From an uncultured Ruminococcus sp. (lineage in GTDB: Bacteria > Bacillota > Clostridia > Oscillospirales > CAG-272), in contig CACYWW010000008.1 in NCBI GenBank assembly GCA_902778145.1, forward strand, positions 1 through 56,021: a DNA stretch of 56,021 nt, given 5' to 3'. This document shows positions 24,887-33,148 of the stretch, piece by piece; the stretch's first letter is position 1; every line of letters starts with the position of its first letter. The notes under the pieces were generated by a model. It worked only from the letters and a program-made list of their open reading frames with translations, had not been told where the DNA came from and ran no database searches. A program made the translations under genes and the position numbers.

Positions 24887-25927
24887 ATGAAGGAAAAGCT
24901 TATTCTGATGTTCGGCGGCAGATCCGCCGAGTATGAAGTCTCGCTTTCAAGCGTTTACAACGTATCAAAGGCGCTTGACCGCGAAAAGTATGACGTTATA
25001 ATGATAGGAATGACGCGCGACGGCGTCTGGTACCGCTACACAGGCGGTGATGATGATATAAAAAACGGTTCGTGGTGCGGCAGGGATGACGAATGCCACC
25101 CTGTGAGCCTCATACCGCGCACCGGTATCAGGGATGAGGTGACGGGCGAGGTCTTCGGCACGGATATCCCCGTGTTCCCGGTCGTCCACGGCAGCTACTG
25201 CGAGGACGGACGCCTTCAGGGTCTGCTCGATATGTGCGGCTTCAAATACGTCGGACCCGGCACAGCGCCGTCTGCCGTATGCATGGACAAATACATAACG
25301 AAGCTGATAATAAGCCACAGACATATCCCGATGGCGGACTTCGTCCTGATACACAGGGGCAACGAGGGAGAAGAGGTCATATCAAAGGTGGAAGCGAAGC
25401 TTTCGTACCCCGTATTCGTAAAACCGGCGAACGCCGGCTCCTCCGTGGGCGCCTCCAAGGTCAGAGATAGAGACGAGCTCATCGCCGCCGTCGACGAGGC
25501 GAGAAAATACGACGACAAGATCCTTGTTGAGGAATACATAAAGGGCAGGGAAATAGAGGTCGCCGTAATGGGCAACGACGAGCCGTTCGCCTCCCGCCCC
25601 GGCGAGATCTGCCCGAACAGCGAGTTTTACGATTACAATACAAAATACATAAACGACACGGCGACGTATCACATCCCGGCGGAGCTGCCCGATGAGATCA
25701 CGGAAAAGGTGCGTTCCTTTGCGCTGAAGATCTACCGCGCGCTTTGCTGTAAGGGTCTTTCACGCGTTGACTTCTTCGTCAGAGGCGACGAGGTGTTCTT
25801 CAACGAGATAAACACGCTGCCCGGCTTTACTTCGATCTCGATGTATCCGTCCCTCATGCAGGATCACGGATTCACGTATTCCGGCGTCGTTGAAGAGCTT
25901 TTCAGATACGCAAAGGAAGAAAAGTAA
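24887..25927 (+). CDS. ddl: D-alanine--D-alanine ligase
   Basis: A 346-residue ATP-grasp ligase that makes the D-Ala-D-Ala dipeptide of peptidoglycan. Visible landmarks are GGRSAEYEVSLSS (about 10-22), GSSVGASKV (about 184-192, glycine-rich loop), FYDYNTKYI (about 246-254, the Tyr-Lys element of D-Ala-D-Ala rather than D-Ala-D-Lac ligases) and FFNEINTLPGFTSISMYP (about 304-321, metal-binding Glu/Asn). It lies between prmC and murI with one-base spacing and a one-base overlap, giving a wall-precursor pair inside the operon. Confidence 0.94.
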   Translation: MKEKLILMFGGRSAEYEVSLSSVYNVSKALDREKYDVIMIGMTRDGVWYRYTGGDDDIKNGSWCGRDDECHPVSLIPRTGIRDEVTGEVFGTDIPVFPVVHGSYCEDGRLQGLLDMCGFKYVGPGTAPSAVCMDKYITKLIISHRHIPMADFVLIHRGNEGEEVISKVEAKLSYPVFVKPANAGSSVGASKVRDRDELIAAVDEARKYDDKILVEEYIKGREIEVAVMGNDEPFASRPGEICPNSEFYDYNTKYINDTATYHIPAELPDEITEKVRSFALKIYRALCCKGLSRVDFFVRGDEVFFNEINTLPGFTSISMYPSLMQDHGFTYSGVVEELFRYAKEEK

Positions 25928-26706
25928 TGCCGATAGGAGTTTTTGACAGCGGTCTGGGCGGACTGTGCGCTTTGAAAGAGCTTCACCGCATTCTGCCGGA
26001 CGCCGACCTCGTATATTTCGGCGACACGGGAAGAACGCCGTACGGCACCCGCTCGCCCGAGACGATAATGAAATACGCCGCGCAGGACGCAAGGTTCCTT
26101 CTGAGCCGGAACGTCCGCGCGATGCTGATAGCGTGCGGCACGGTCTCGACCGTCGCGTTAAACGCCTTGAAAATCTCGCTTCCCGTGCCCGTTTTTGGCG
26201 TCGTTTCCGCCGCGTCGCGCGAGGCGGCAAAAGCGACGGAAAACGGAAAAATCGGCGTTATGGGTACCGGCGCGACGATAAGCTCGGGCGTTTTTGAGCA
26301 CGAGCTCAAGCTGATAAACGGCTCGCTTGAGGTTACGTCGGTCGCCTGCCCGCTCCTCGTTCCCGTTGTGGAATACGGCTTTGCCGACGACGAGATAGCG
26401 TACCTGTCAGTCAAAAGATACCTGCAGCCGGTGATCGACGCCGGCGCCGATACCGTGATTTTAGGCTGCACGCATTTTCCGTTACTGATAAAAATGCTGA
26501 AAAAAGCCGCGCCGCATATCACCTTCGTGGATTCCGGCGCCGCCGCCGCGCGGGAAATAGCCGCCGCCTTTCCCGATAAAAACGGAAGCGGAGCGGTGCA
26601 CTGCTGCGTTTCCGACACACCGTCAAACTTCAACAAGACCGCCCGCGTGTTTTTGGGCGGTGAGCTTGAGATAAAAGCGGAAAGAGTAGAGATAGAGAAG
26701 TATTGA
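25927..26706 (+). CDS. murI: Glutamate racemase
   Basis: A 259-residue racemase that supplies D-glutamate for peptidoglycan. The N-terminal PIGVFDSGLGGL carries the catalytic Asp, and YFGDTGRTPYGTRS (about 30-43) binds substrate. The two catalytic Cys are in IACGTVSTVAL (Cys70) and LGCTHFPLL. The first motif usually reads ACNTASA; here the Asn after Cys is replaced by Gly. Since that Asn contacts the substrate amino group in known MurI structures, the change may alter activity or specificity. The start overlaps the ddl stop by one base. Confidence 0.9.
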   Translation: MPIGVFDSGLGGLCALKELHRILPDADLVYFGDTGRTPYGTRSPETIMKYAAQDARFLLSRNVRAMLIACGTVSTVALNALKISLPVPVFGVVSAASREAAKATENGKIGVMGTGATISSGVFEHELKLINGSLEVTSVACPLLVPVVEYGFADDEIAYLSVKRYLQPVIDAGADTVILGCTHFPLLIKMLKKAAPHITFVDSGAAAAREIAAAFPDKNGSGAVHCCVSDTPSNFNKTARVFLGGELEIKAERVEIEKY

Positions 26707-26729
26707 ACGATTGTTTCAGGAGGTGTGAT

Positions 26730-27818
26730 ATGGATGGTTTCATTTTGAAATTCGGTACGGCCGAAAGCGTGCTGTTTACCGAAAAAAGAGGGCCGCTGGA
26801 AATGATTTACACGGCGCATATCGCCGTTATGGCCATAGTGACCGAATATGATACGGATCTTTATGAAAGCAGCGGCGCCGTTGCCGACACGGTAAGAAGA
26901 AACGCTTCTGATATAATCAAAAAAGCGATTTACGAGCGGCCGGAAGGTACGTCCGTGATAGACGACGAAGACCACCGTATGCTCGCGGAGCAGATCGAAA
27001 AACAGCTTGAAAAGTATAAAATAAAGGCTGAGATCAAAGACGTCATCTTTTTTGCAAATGAAAGTCCGGAAAACGCCGCCGAAAATCCGGATAAGCTTGT
27101 CGATGATCGGAAAAAATCGAGCAGCTCACGTCTGGAGGAGCTTAAAAACAGCGAACCGCCGCACGGAGAACTTATCAGCATATCGCACAGCTCCAGCTCA
27201 TCCGGAATGATGATGAACAGCAACGCGCATCACAGTGATTCCATCTGTAAAAAAGACGGCGTATGGACCCTTACTTCCGTGAGTATGCCTGCTTTTCAAA
27301 ATGAAACGGTGACAGTTTATAAGATCGGCGAAGAGGTGATAAAGCAGATCGAAGAAACGGTAAAACGTGAAGGACTGGCGGCTTTTGATGGGCTGCGGTA
27401 TAAGGATCCGTATCCCGTCTATGACTATTCGAGCAGCAGCAGTATATCCATGACCTTTGACGACAGCTCCGTCGGCGGCCGCCCGCGCGTACATAAATCG
27501 CTTGATCTCGCCGCACTGAGACAGTGCGGGCTGGACGATACGGTCACGGAATTATGCCGGCTCATATCGAGCGGAGGCGAGGATAAAGAGATCATATCCG
27601 TTGAGGAGAAGAAGCGCACCGGGATGGGCTTTGTGATGGGGATGATGGGTATGACGCCCGGCGGCGGTAATACCCCGAATACCGAAAATAAGACGCCCGC
27701 CCCGAAGACTGCTCCGGTACCGGACCCGCCCGCCGGAGCATGGACGTGCAAAAAATGCGGGTATAACGCGAATATGGGAAAATTCTGCAGCGAGTGCGGA
27801 GAAAGACGCGGGGAGTAA
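26730..27818 (+). CDS. Unrecognised protein with C-terminal zinc ribbon, distant SPFH-like
   Basis: A 362-residue protein; the start is the ATG at 26730 behind AGGAGGTG. Residues about 1-120 (IAVMAIVTEYDTDLYESSG, IEKQLEKYKIKAEIKDVIF) recall the C-terminal half of SPFH domains, where a subunit-length helix is followed by a strand. A Ser-rich central region (about 130-260) contains several runs of Ser. The end is a Pro-rich linker and a single ribbon CKKCGYNANMGKFCSECGE, nearly the same as the ribbons of the SPFH protein at 2745-4118. I infer that both belong to one membrane-associated system; the SPFH relation is weak. It is the last gene of the galK operon, 23 bases after murI. Confidence 0.6.
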   Translation: MDGFILKFGTAESVLFTEKRGPLEMIYTAHIAVMAIVTEYDTDLYESSGAVADTVRRNASDIIKKAIYERPEGTSVIDDEDHRMLAEQIEKQLEKYKIKAEIKDVIFFANESPENAAENPDKLVDDRKKSSSSRLEELKNSEPPHGELISISHSSSSSGMMMNSNAHHSDSICKKDGVWTLTSVSMPAFQNETVTVYKIGEEVIKQIEETVKREGLAAFDGLRYKDPYPVYDYSSSSSISMTFDDSSVGGRPRVHKSLDLAALRQCGLDDTVTELCRLISSGGEDKEIISVEEKKRTGMGFVMGMMGMTPGGGNTPNTENKTPAPKTAPVPDPPAGAWTCKKCGYNANMGKFCSECGERRGE

Positions 27819-27834
27819 AGGCAGAATCCGGAAT

Positions 27835-28085
27835 AATGAATCAGGGCGTCGCAAGCGACGGATCACGGCGGGTTTCCCACCCCTCAGGCCCGGCTGCGCC
27901 GGGAACCCCCCGTGCCACCCTGTCACCTCCCGTCAATCTCCAAAGAGATTGAGGGGGCGCGGAAAAACGGGTCGTCGTGGGCGCTGACCCCCTACGGATT
28001 ATCATTTGAAATTTAAAAGCACGGGGGACTGGCGATCAATGATCGCCCATATAAGAGGAACGGCGGGAGCAAGCCCCCGCCCTAC
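27835..28085. repeat. Intergenic repeat-like stretch with several small palindromes
   Basis: Between the zinc-ribbon gene and the ASRT gene lie about 300 bases without a gene. They contain GC-rich inverted repeats: GGGCGTCGCAAGCGACG (27844-27860), a CCCGGCTGCGCCGGG (27889-27903), TCAATCTCCAAAGAGATTGA (27933-27952), GGCGATCAATGATCGCC (28032-28048) and GGCGGGAGCAAGCCCCCGCC (28062-28081). This patchwork resembles dispersed non-coding elements common in Clostridia metagenomes. No promoter is obvious. Confidence 0.5.
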
Positions 28086-28123
28086 GGTTAAATATGAATT
28101 TAATATCGAAAGGATTTAATAAA

Positions 28124-28495
28124 ATGAAAGAATACGGAAAGAAAACCTGGTTGATACCGGACTGCTTTTTGAATTCGGTATCAAAAAACGAGAACGTCTC
28201 GCACGAGGCGATATGCGTTATCAACACGACGGAGCGCGACGCGCACATAGACCTTACGCTGTTTTATGAGGACAGACCGGTGAAAACGGGCTACTCCGCC
28301 GTTTGCGGCGCGATGAAGACGCATCACATCAGACTTGACAAGCAGGTATCAGACAAGGGCGAGCTTATCCCGCGCGACACGCCGTACGCCATACTCGTCG
28401 AATCGAGCGAGCCTATCGTCGTCCAGTACAGCCGCCTTGACACGTCAGCCGTGGAAATGGCGCTGATGACAACTATTGCGTACCCGGTCGACTGA
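28124..28495 (+). CDS. ASRT-family (sensory rhodopsin transducer-like) small-molecule-binding protein
   Basis: A 123-residue protein covering the whole domain. The blocks GKKTWLIPDCFLN, SHEAICVINTTERDAHIDL, THHIRLDK and PRDTPYAILVESSEPIVVQY are the family signature of the Anabaena sensory rhodopsin transducer superfamily. The family is widespread in bacteria without rhodopsin and has been proposed to bind small molecules, perhaps sugars. There is no rhodopsin gene here. The ATG at 28124 follows AAAGGA by nine bases. Its TGA overlaps the ATG of the methyltransferase gene by one base, which ties it to the downstream glycan-enzyme run. Confidence 0.85.
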   Translation: MKEYGKKTWLIPDCFLNSVSKNENVSHEAICVINTTERDAHIDLTLFYEDRPVKTGYSAVCGAMKTHHIRLDKQVSDKGELIPRDTPYAILVESSEPIVVQYSRLDTSAVEMALMTTIAYPVD

Positions 28496-29616
28496 TGAAA
28501 TTTGCCGCCACCTGCCTTTTCGGGCTCGAAAAACTGCTCGGGGAGGAGATAGACGCGCTCGGACTGAAAAGATCCGGCACGATCGACGGAAGAGTTTACT
28601 TTGAAGGCGCCGTGTCCGATATACCGCGGCTCAATATAAACCTGCGTTTCGCGGAGCGCGTCTATATCGTTCTCGGCGAATTTCCGGCGCATACCTTCAC
28701 GGAGCTGTTCGACGGCACGAGAAAAATACCGTTTTACGATTATATAGGCGAGCGCGACGCGTTCCCGGTCAAAGGCCACAGCATAAAAAGCGCCCTGACC
28801 TCTATCCCCGACTGTCAGAGCATCGTAAAAAAAGCCGCGGTCGAGGCGATGAAGGACAGATACGCGACGGAGAGGTTCGAGGAGACCGGGACGGCGTATC
28901 AGATAGAATTCTTCATCCTGAAGGACGAGGCGGCGATAATGCTCGACACCTCCGGCGTCACGCTGCACAAACGCGGCTACCGCCCGGAATCGAACGCCGC
29001 GCCGCTGCGCGAAACTCTCGCCGCCGCGCTCGTAAAGCTCGCGCACATACGTGAGGAAAACCTTTTCTGGGATCCGTTCTGCGGCTCCGGTACGATAGCG
29101 ATAGAGGCGGCGATGCAGATGTGCAATAAAGCGCCCGGCATGGACCGCACGTTCATATCTCAGAGCTATCCGTGGATCGGCAAAGCCGACTGGGACAGAG
29201 CGTATGAAAAAGCGCGTGACGAAATAAAAACAGACTGCGTATTCGAGGCTTACGCCTCGGATATCGACCCCGAATGCGTGAGGCTCACGCGTGAAAACGC
29301 CGCCCGCGCCGGAGTTGACAAGTATATCAAAGCCTTTGAACGCGACGCGAGAACGGTTGAAACGTACGGCCGCCGCGGAACCATCGTCTGCAATCCGCCG
29401 TACGGCGAGCGTATGATGGACAGGCAGAGCGTTGAGCGGCTTTACTCCGAAATAGGACGCGCGTGGGCGGAGCTCGGCTCGTGGCAGATCTACGTGATCT
29501 CGTCATGCCCCGATTTCGAGCGGCTTTTCCGCCGCCGCGCCGACAAGGTGAGAAAGCTGTACAACGGCATGATCAAATGCGACTATTATCAGTTTTTCAA
29601 AAACAAGAGGACATGA
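28495..29616 (+). CDS. THUMP-domain RNA methyltransferase (RlmL/YpsC type)
   Basis: A 373-residue protein. The N-terminal region (about 1-160) is a THUMP-type RNA-binding domain (ATCLFGLEKLLGEEIDALG, HTFTELFDG). The C-terminal Rossmann methyltransferase shows FWDPFCGSGTIAIEAAMQM (about 189-207) for SAM binding and IVCNPPYGERM (about 299-309) for catalysis on a guanine or adenine exocyclic amine. It matches the Firmicutes YpsC-type protein homologous to the N-terminal half of E. coli RlmL, which makes m2G in 23S rRNA. It is followed by the first DUF4091 gene, whose start lies 2 bases after its stop. Confidence 0.9.
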   Translation: MKFAATCLFGLEKLLGEEIDALGLKRSGTIDGRVYFEGAVSDIPRLNINLRFAERVYIVLGEFPAHTFTELFDGTRKIPFYDYIGERDAFPVKGHSIKSALTSIPDCQSIVKKAAVEAMKDRYATERFEETGTAYQIEFFILKDEAAIMLDTSGVTLHKRGYRPESNAAPLRETLAAALVKLAHIREENLFWDPFCGSGTIAIEAAMQMCNKAPGMDRTFISQSYPWIGKADWDRAYEKARDEIKTDCVFEAYASDIDPECVRLTRENAARAGVDKYIKAFERDARTVETYGRRGTIVCNPPYGERMMDRQSVERLYSEIGRAWAELGSWQIYVISSCPDFERLFRRRADKVRKLYNGMIKCDYYQFFKNKRT

Positions 29617-29618
29617 AT

Positions 29619-31331
29619 ATGAAAAAGACTGCATTGGCTTTGGCGGCGATACTCGCTTCATTATCGCTTTTTACCGCGTGTACGCCGCAGCAAGCGCCCG
29701 TGACGACGACCGATAACTCAGTACCTGAAACCACCGCCGCGGAAACGACGGCGCCGCCCGAGACGGATGAGATAATAAAAGCGCCGGATGAGGACGACGG
29801 CCTTTCCGCGTGGTACGTCCATTCCTTCACCAAAACCGATCCGGACCGACCGAAGGATACGGAGCTGCGTTCATATACCGTGTATATGACGAGGGGAGAG
29901 ACGGAAAACGCGCAAATCGTCATTTCATCCGAGGAGGCGAGATCCGGTCTTTCCGTCACCTGCTCTCCGCTGAAAAACAGCGACGGGGATGAGATAAAGA
30001 CAGAGATCCTGCGCCAGTATTATATAAAATGTAAAAGGATATATTACCCGGATCCCGTGGCGCCGATGAACGAAAACACGTCCGTATTCGATATAGAGCC
30101 CGGAAAGTCTCAGGCGATGTTCATCCGCCTGAAGACCGATGAAAACACGAAAGCCGGCGACTATGAGGGCGTGGTCTCTGTGGAACGGGACGGCAGGACC
30201 GTGAAGCAGCTCCGCCTTTTCGCCCACGTCTGGGATATCGTCATGCCGGAAACGATGACGAGCGTCGCCACGGTGAACCTGTACGCCGATCAGATCGAGC
30301 GGTTCCACGGCAAGGATATGTACCGGGAATATTACGATTTTCTGCTCGATTACCATGTAAATCCATGGGATATGCCCTACGATATACTTGACGCGCGCGC
30401 CGACGCTTATATGAGCGATCCGAGGGTAAACTCCTTCAGCATGCCTTATGAGCCGACGGACAACGTTAAGCTTTCGCAGAGATACCAAAAGGTGTCCGAA
30501 AACGCGGAATGGCTGAAAAAATCCTTCTTCTATCCGTTCGACGAGCCGACCAACGTCGATATGATCAACAATCTCGCGGGCAGATGTATAAGGATAAAGG
30601 AATACTGCCCCGGCGCACGTATAGTTTCTCCGTTCTTTACGGATATAGATTACGACGGAGAGCGCGATCAGATCGCCGTTATGTCCGAATACATAAATAT
30701 CTGGTGTCCGAAAACGTTCTGCTTCACAAGGCTCGAGGAGAGGGCAAACGGAAGAAAGCTTTTATATAACGCGAAGCAGAGAAAAAGCGAGATCGAATTC
30801 AACGAACGCATGAAGCAGATGACGGACCGCGGAGACGATCTGTGGTGGTACGTCTGCTGGGAGCCCGGGCTTCCGTATCTGAACATGTTCGTCGATATGA
30901 CGGGCATGCAGAACAAGCTCCTTTTCTGGCAGCAGAAGCAGTACAACGTCAACGGATTCCTGTACTGGTCAAGCAACTGCTGGGAAAGAGTTGAGGATCC
31001 GTGGACGAATATGGCTACGGTCGGCACGGATTACCGCACCGGCAAATCGTGGCTGTCCGATACCGTGTTCGGCGACGGTTCGCTCCTTTATCCCGGCACG
31101 AAGGTAGGCGTAGACGGCGCGTGCGGATCGTTCAGGCTTGAACTCATACGCGACGGTATAGAGGAATTTGAAATGTTCACGATGCTTGAGAAGCTCGGCA
31201 AGCGCGCGGACGCCGACGCGATAATAAGTACCGTATCGGAAAATCTCGTGAGCTTCAGTGATGATGAGGACGCATTCGCTCAAGCGAGGATCAGGCTCGG
31301 CAGCGAGCTTGAAGCCGCGCTTCATAAATAG
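29619..31331 (+). CDS. DUF4091 lipoprotein, putative surface glycoside hydrolase, paralogue 1
   Basis: A 570-residue lipoprotein; I prefer the ATG at 29619, eight bases after AAGAGG, over one at 29613. The signal peptide ends at a lipobox (LFTAC, Cys about 21), followed by a Thr/Glu linker. The body matches DUF4091-type proteins: MTRGETENAQIVISSEEA near the N-terminus, a central barrel with KKSFFYPFDEPTNVD (acidic pair typical of a glycosidase site), and the C-terminal DUF4091 block DLWWYVCWEPGLPYLNMFVD, NGFLYWSSNCWERVEDPW. It probably acts on a polysaccharide at the cell surface. The next gene encodes a close paralogue. Confidence 0.83.
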   Translation: MKKTALALAAILASLSLFTACTPQQAPVTTTDNSVPETTAAETTAPPETDEIIKAPDEDDGLSAWYVHSFTKTDPDRPKDTELRSYTVYMTRGETENAQIVISSEEARSGLSVTCSPLKNSDGDEIKTEILRQYYIKCKRIYYPDPVAPMNENTSVFDIEPGKSQAMFIRLKTDENTKAGDYEGVVSVERDGRTVKQLRLFAHVWDIVMPETMTSVATVNLYADQIERFHGKDMYREYYDFLLDYHVNPWDMPYDILDARADAYMSDPRVNSFSMPYEPTDNVKLSQRYQKVSENAEWLKKSFFYPFDEPTNVDMINNLAGRCIRIKEYCPGARIVSPFFTDIDYDGERDQIAVMSEYINIWCPKTFCFTRLEERANGRKLLYNAKQRKSEIEFNERMKQMTDRGDDLWWYVCWEPGLPYLNMFVDMTGMQNKLLFWQQKQYNVNGFLYWSSNCWERVEDPWTNMATVGTDYRTGKSWLSDTVFGDGSLLYPGTKVGVDGACGSFRLELIRDGIEEFEMFTMLEKLGKRADADAIISTVSENLVSFSDDEDAFAQARIRLGSELEAALHK

Positions 31332-31414
31332 AGGACCGCGACAATAACACATACGTACACGGAAAAAAGACATCACGGAGAGAAGCCGTGCTTCTTTCGG
31401 AAAAAGGAGGCATA

Positions 31415-33148
31415 ATGAAAAGGGTATTTTCATCATTACTCGCTTTGCTTTTTGTCCTGAGCGCCGCGTCGTGCGCGGGACGAAGCGGCTCCGGCGGAAC
31501 GGATGACAGCGCGGATCCGACGGACGCGATCACAACGGAGGAAACAACAGTGACTGAGATCGAGGAAACGAAAGAGATAATAGAAGCGCCGGATGAGGAC
31601 GGCGGGATCGTCGCGTATTACGCGCACGCCTTTGTAAAGACGGATCCCGACGCGAAGGCGGACACCGGTATGAGATCATATACCGTGCATATGTGCAAAA
31701 ACGAATACGAAAACGCGCAGCTGATCATCTCGGCGGACGGCGACAGGACCGGACTCTCGGTCGAGGCGCCTACGCTGAAAAGCAAGGACGGCGGTGAGCT
31801 TTCGGGTGAGGTGATACGTCAGTATTATGTCAAATGCCTTGACAAATACTATCCCGACGCGATAGCGCCGATGAATGAAACGACCGAAAAATTCGACCTC
31901 GGCGCTGGCAGATCTCAGGCGTTCTTCATACAGTTCAGAACGGAGAAGGACACGCCGTCAGGCGACTACGAGGGCGTGGTATCGGTAAAGCAGGCGGACA
32001 AGACGGTGAAACAGCTCCGGCTTTCCGTACACGTGTGGGATATCGAGCTTCCCGACGAGAGCCCGAGCACGGCTGTCACCGGTATGTACACGAGCCAGGT
32101 CAAGCGTTTCCATGGAGACGACGACGTTACCGGACATTTCGCGAAATATTACGACTATCTGCTTGAACACAGAGTCAACGGATATGATCTTCCGTACGAT
32201 ATTCTTGACGACAGAGCCGACGCGTATATGAACGATCCGAGAGTGAAGGACTTCCGCGTGCCGTACGGCTCGGACGACGAAAAGCTCGTATCTTATTATG
32301 AAAAGCTCAGTAAAAACGAGACGTGGCTGAAAAAAGCCTTCTTCTACCCGCACGACGAGCCGGGCACGGTCGCCTCGCTTGACGAAATGGCGAAAAAATG
32401 CGAGAGGATCAAAAAGCTCTGCCCGGGCATCCGCATAGTCGTGCCGTTCTTCCAGAACGTACAGTACAACAGCGAGAAGGATCAGATAGCCATGATGGAC
32501 GACTACGTGGACGTCTGGTGTCCGAAATCCTTCTGCTTCACAAAGTCGACGGATAAGGGCAGGGGAAGAAAAATGCTTTATTCCAATGCTCAGAGCAAAA
32601 AGTACCCCGAATTCGGCGAGCGTATGCGTGAGAAGACCGCCGAAGGCGACGGACTCTGGTGGTACGTCTGCTGGGAGCCGGGACTTCCGTATCTGAACAT
32701 GTACGTCGATATGACGGGACTTCAGAACAGGCTCCTGTTCTGGCAGCAGAAGATGTACGGAGTGAACGGGTTCCTCTACTGGTCGAGCATGTACTGGCCG
32801 AAGGTCGAGGATCCGTGGGAGAACATCGCTACAGTCGGCACCGACTACAAGACCGGTAAAAAATGGCTGTCTGACGAGGTGTTCGGCGACGGCTCGCTCA
32901 TGTACCCGGGAACGAAGGTCGGCGTTGACGGCCCGTGCGGCTCCTTCAGACTTGAAATGATCCGCGACGGACTTGAAGAATTCTGCATGTTCACGATGCT
33001 TGAAGAGCTCAAAGGACGCGAAAAGGTCGATGAGATCATAAACCGTGTCACGTCGTCTGTGATCAAATTCACGGACAGTGATGAGGAATTCGCCGCCGCG
33101 AGGCTCGCGCTCGGCGACGCGCTCGAGGAGGCGCTCAAGGCGGAATGA
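31415..33148 (+). CDS. DUF4091 lipoprotein, putative surface glycoside hydrolase, paralogue 2
   Basis: A 577-residue lipoprotein with its start at 31415 after AAGGAGG. The signal peptide MKRVFSSLLALLFVLSAASC ends at the lipid Cys20. It parallels the upstream protein along its full length: CKNEYENAQLIISADGD, KAFFYPHDEPGTVAS, GLWWYVCWEPGLPYLNMYVD and NGFLYWSSMYWPKVEDPW. Conservation is strongest in the acidic DEP element and the DUF4091 block, weakest in the linker. The pair is a tandem duplication that has diverged, probably toward related substrates. Its TGA overlaps the ATG of the U32 gene by four bases. Confidence 0.84.
   Translation: MKRVFSSLLALLFVLSAASCAGRSGSGGTDDSADPTDAITTEETTVTEIEETKEIIEAPDEDGGIVAYYAHAFVKTDPDAKADTGMRSYTVHMCKNEYENAQLIISADGDRTGLSVEAPTLKSKDGGELSGEVIRQYYVKCLDKYYPDAIAPMNETTEKFDLGAGRSQAFFIQFRTEKDTPSGDYEGVVSVKQADKTVKQLRLSVHVWDIELPDESPSTAVTGMYTSQVKRFHGDDDVTGHFAKYYDYLLEHRVNGYDLPYDILDDRADAYMNDPRVKDFRVPYGSDDEKLVSYYEKLSKNETWLKKAFFYPHDEPGTVASLDEMAKKCERIKKLCPGIRIVVPFFQNVQYNSEKDQIAMMDDYVDVWCPKSFCFTKSTDKGRGRKMLYSNAQSKKYPEFGERMREKTAEGDGLWWYVCWEPGLPYLNMYVDMTGLQNRLLFWQQKMYGVNGFLYWSSMYWPKVEDPWENIATVGTDYKTGKKWLSDEVFGDGSLMYPGTKVGVDGPCGSFRLEMIRDGLEEFCMFTMLEELKGREKVDEIINRVTSSVIKFTDSDEEFAAARLALGDALEEALKAE

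Noticed and set aside
28124..28495. Light sensing by the ASRT protein
   Set aside because: No rhodopsin or retinal-synthesis gene is present, and most family members occur without rhodopsin.
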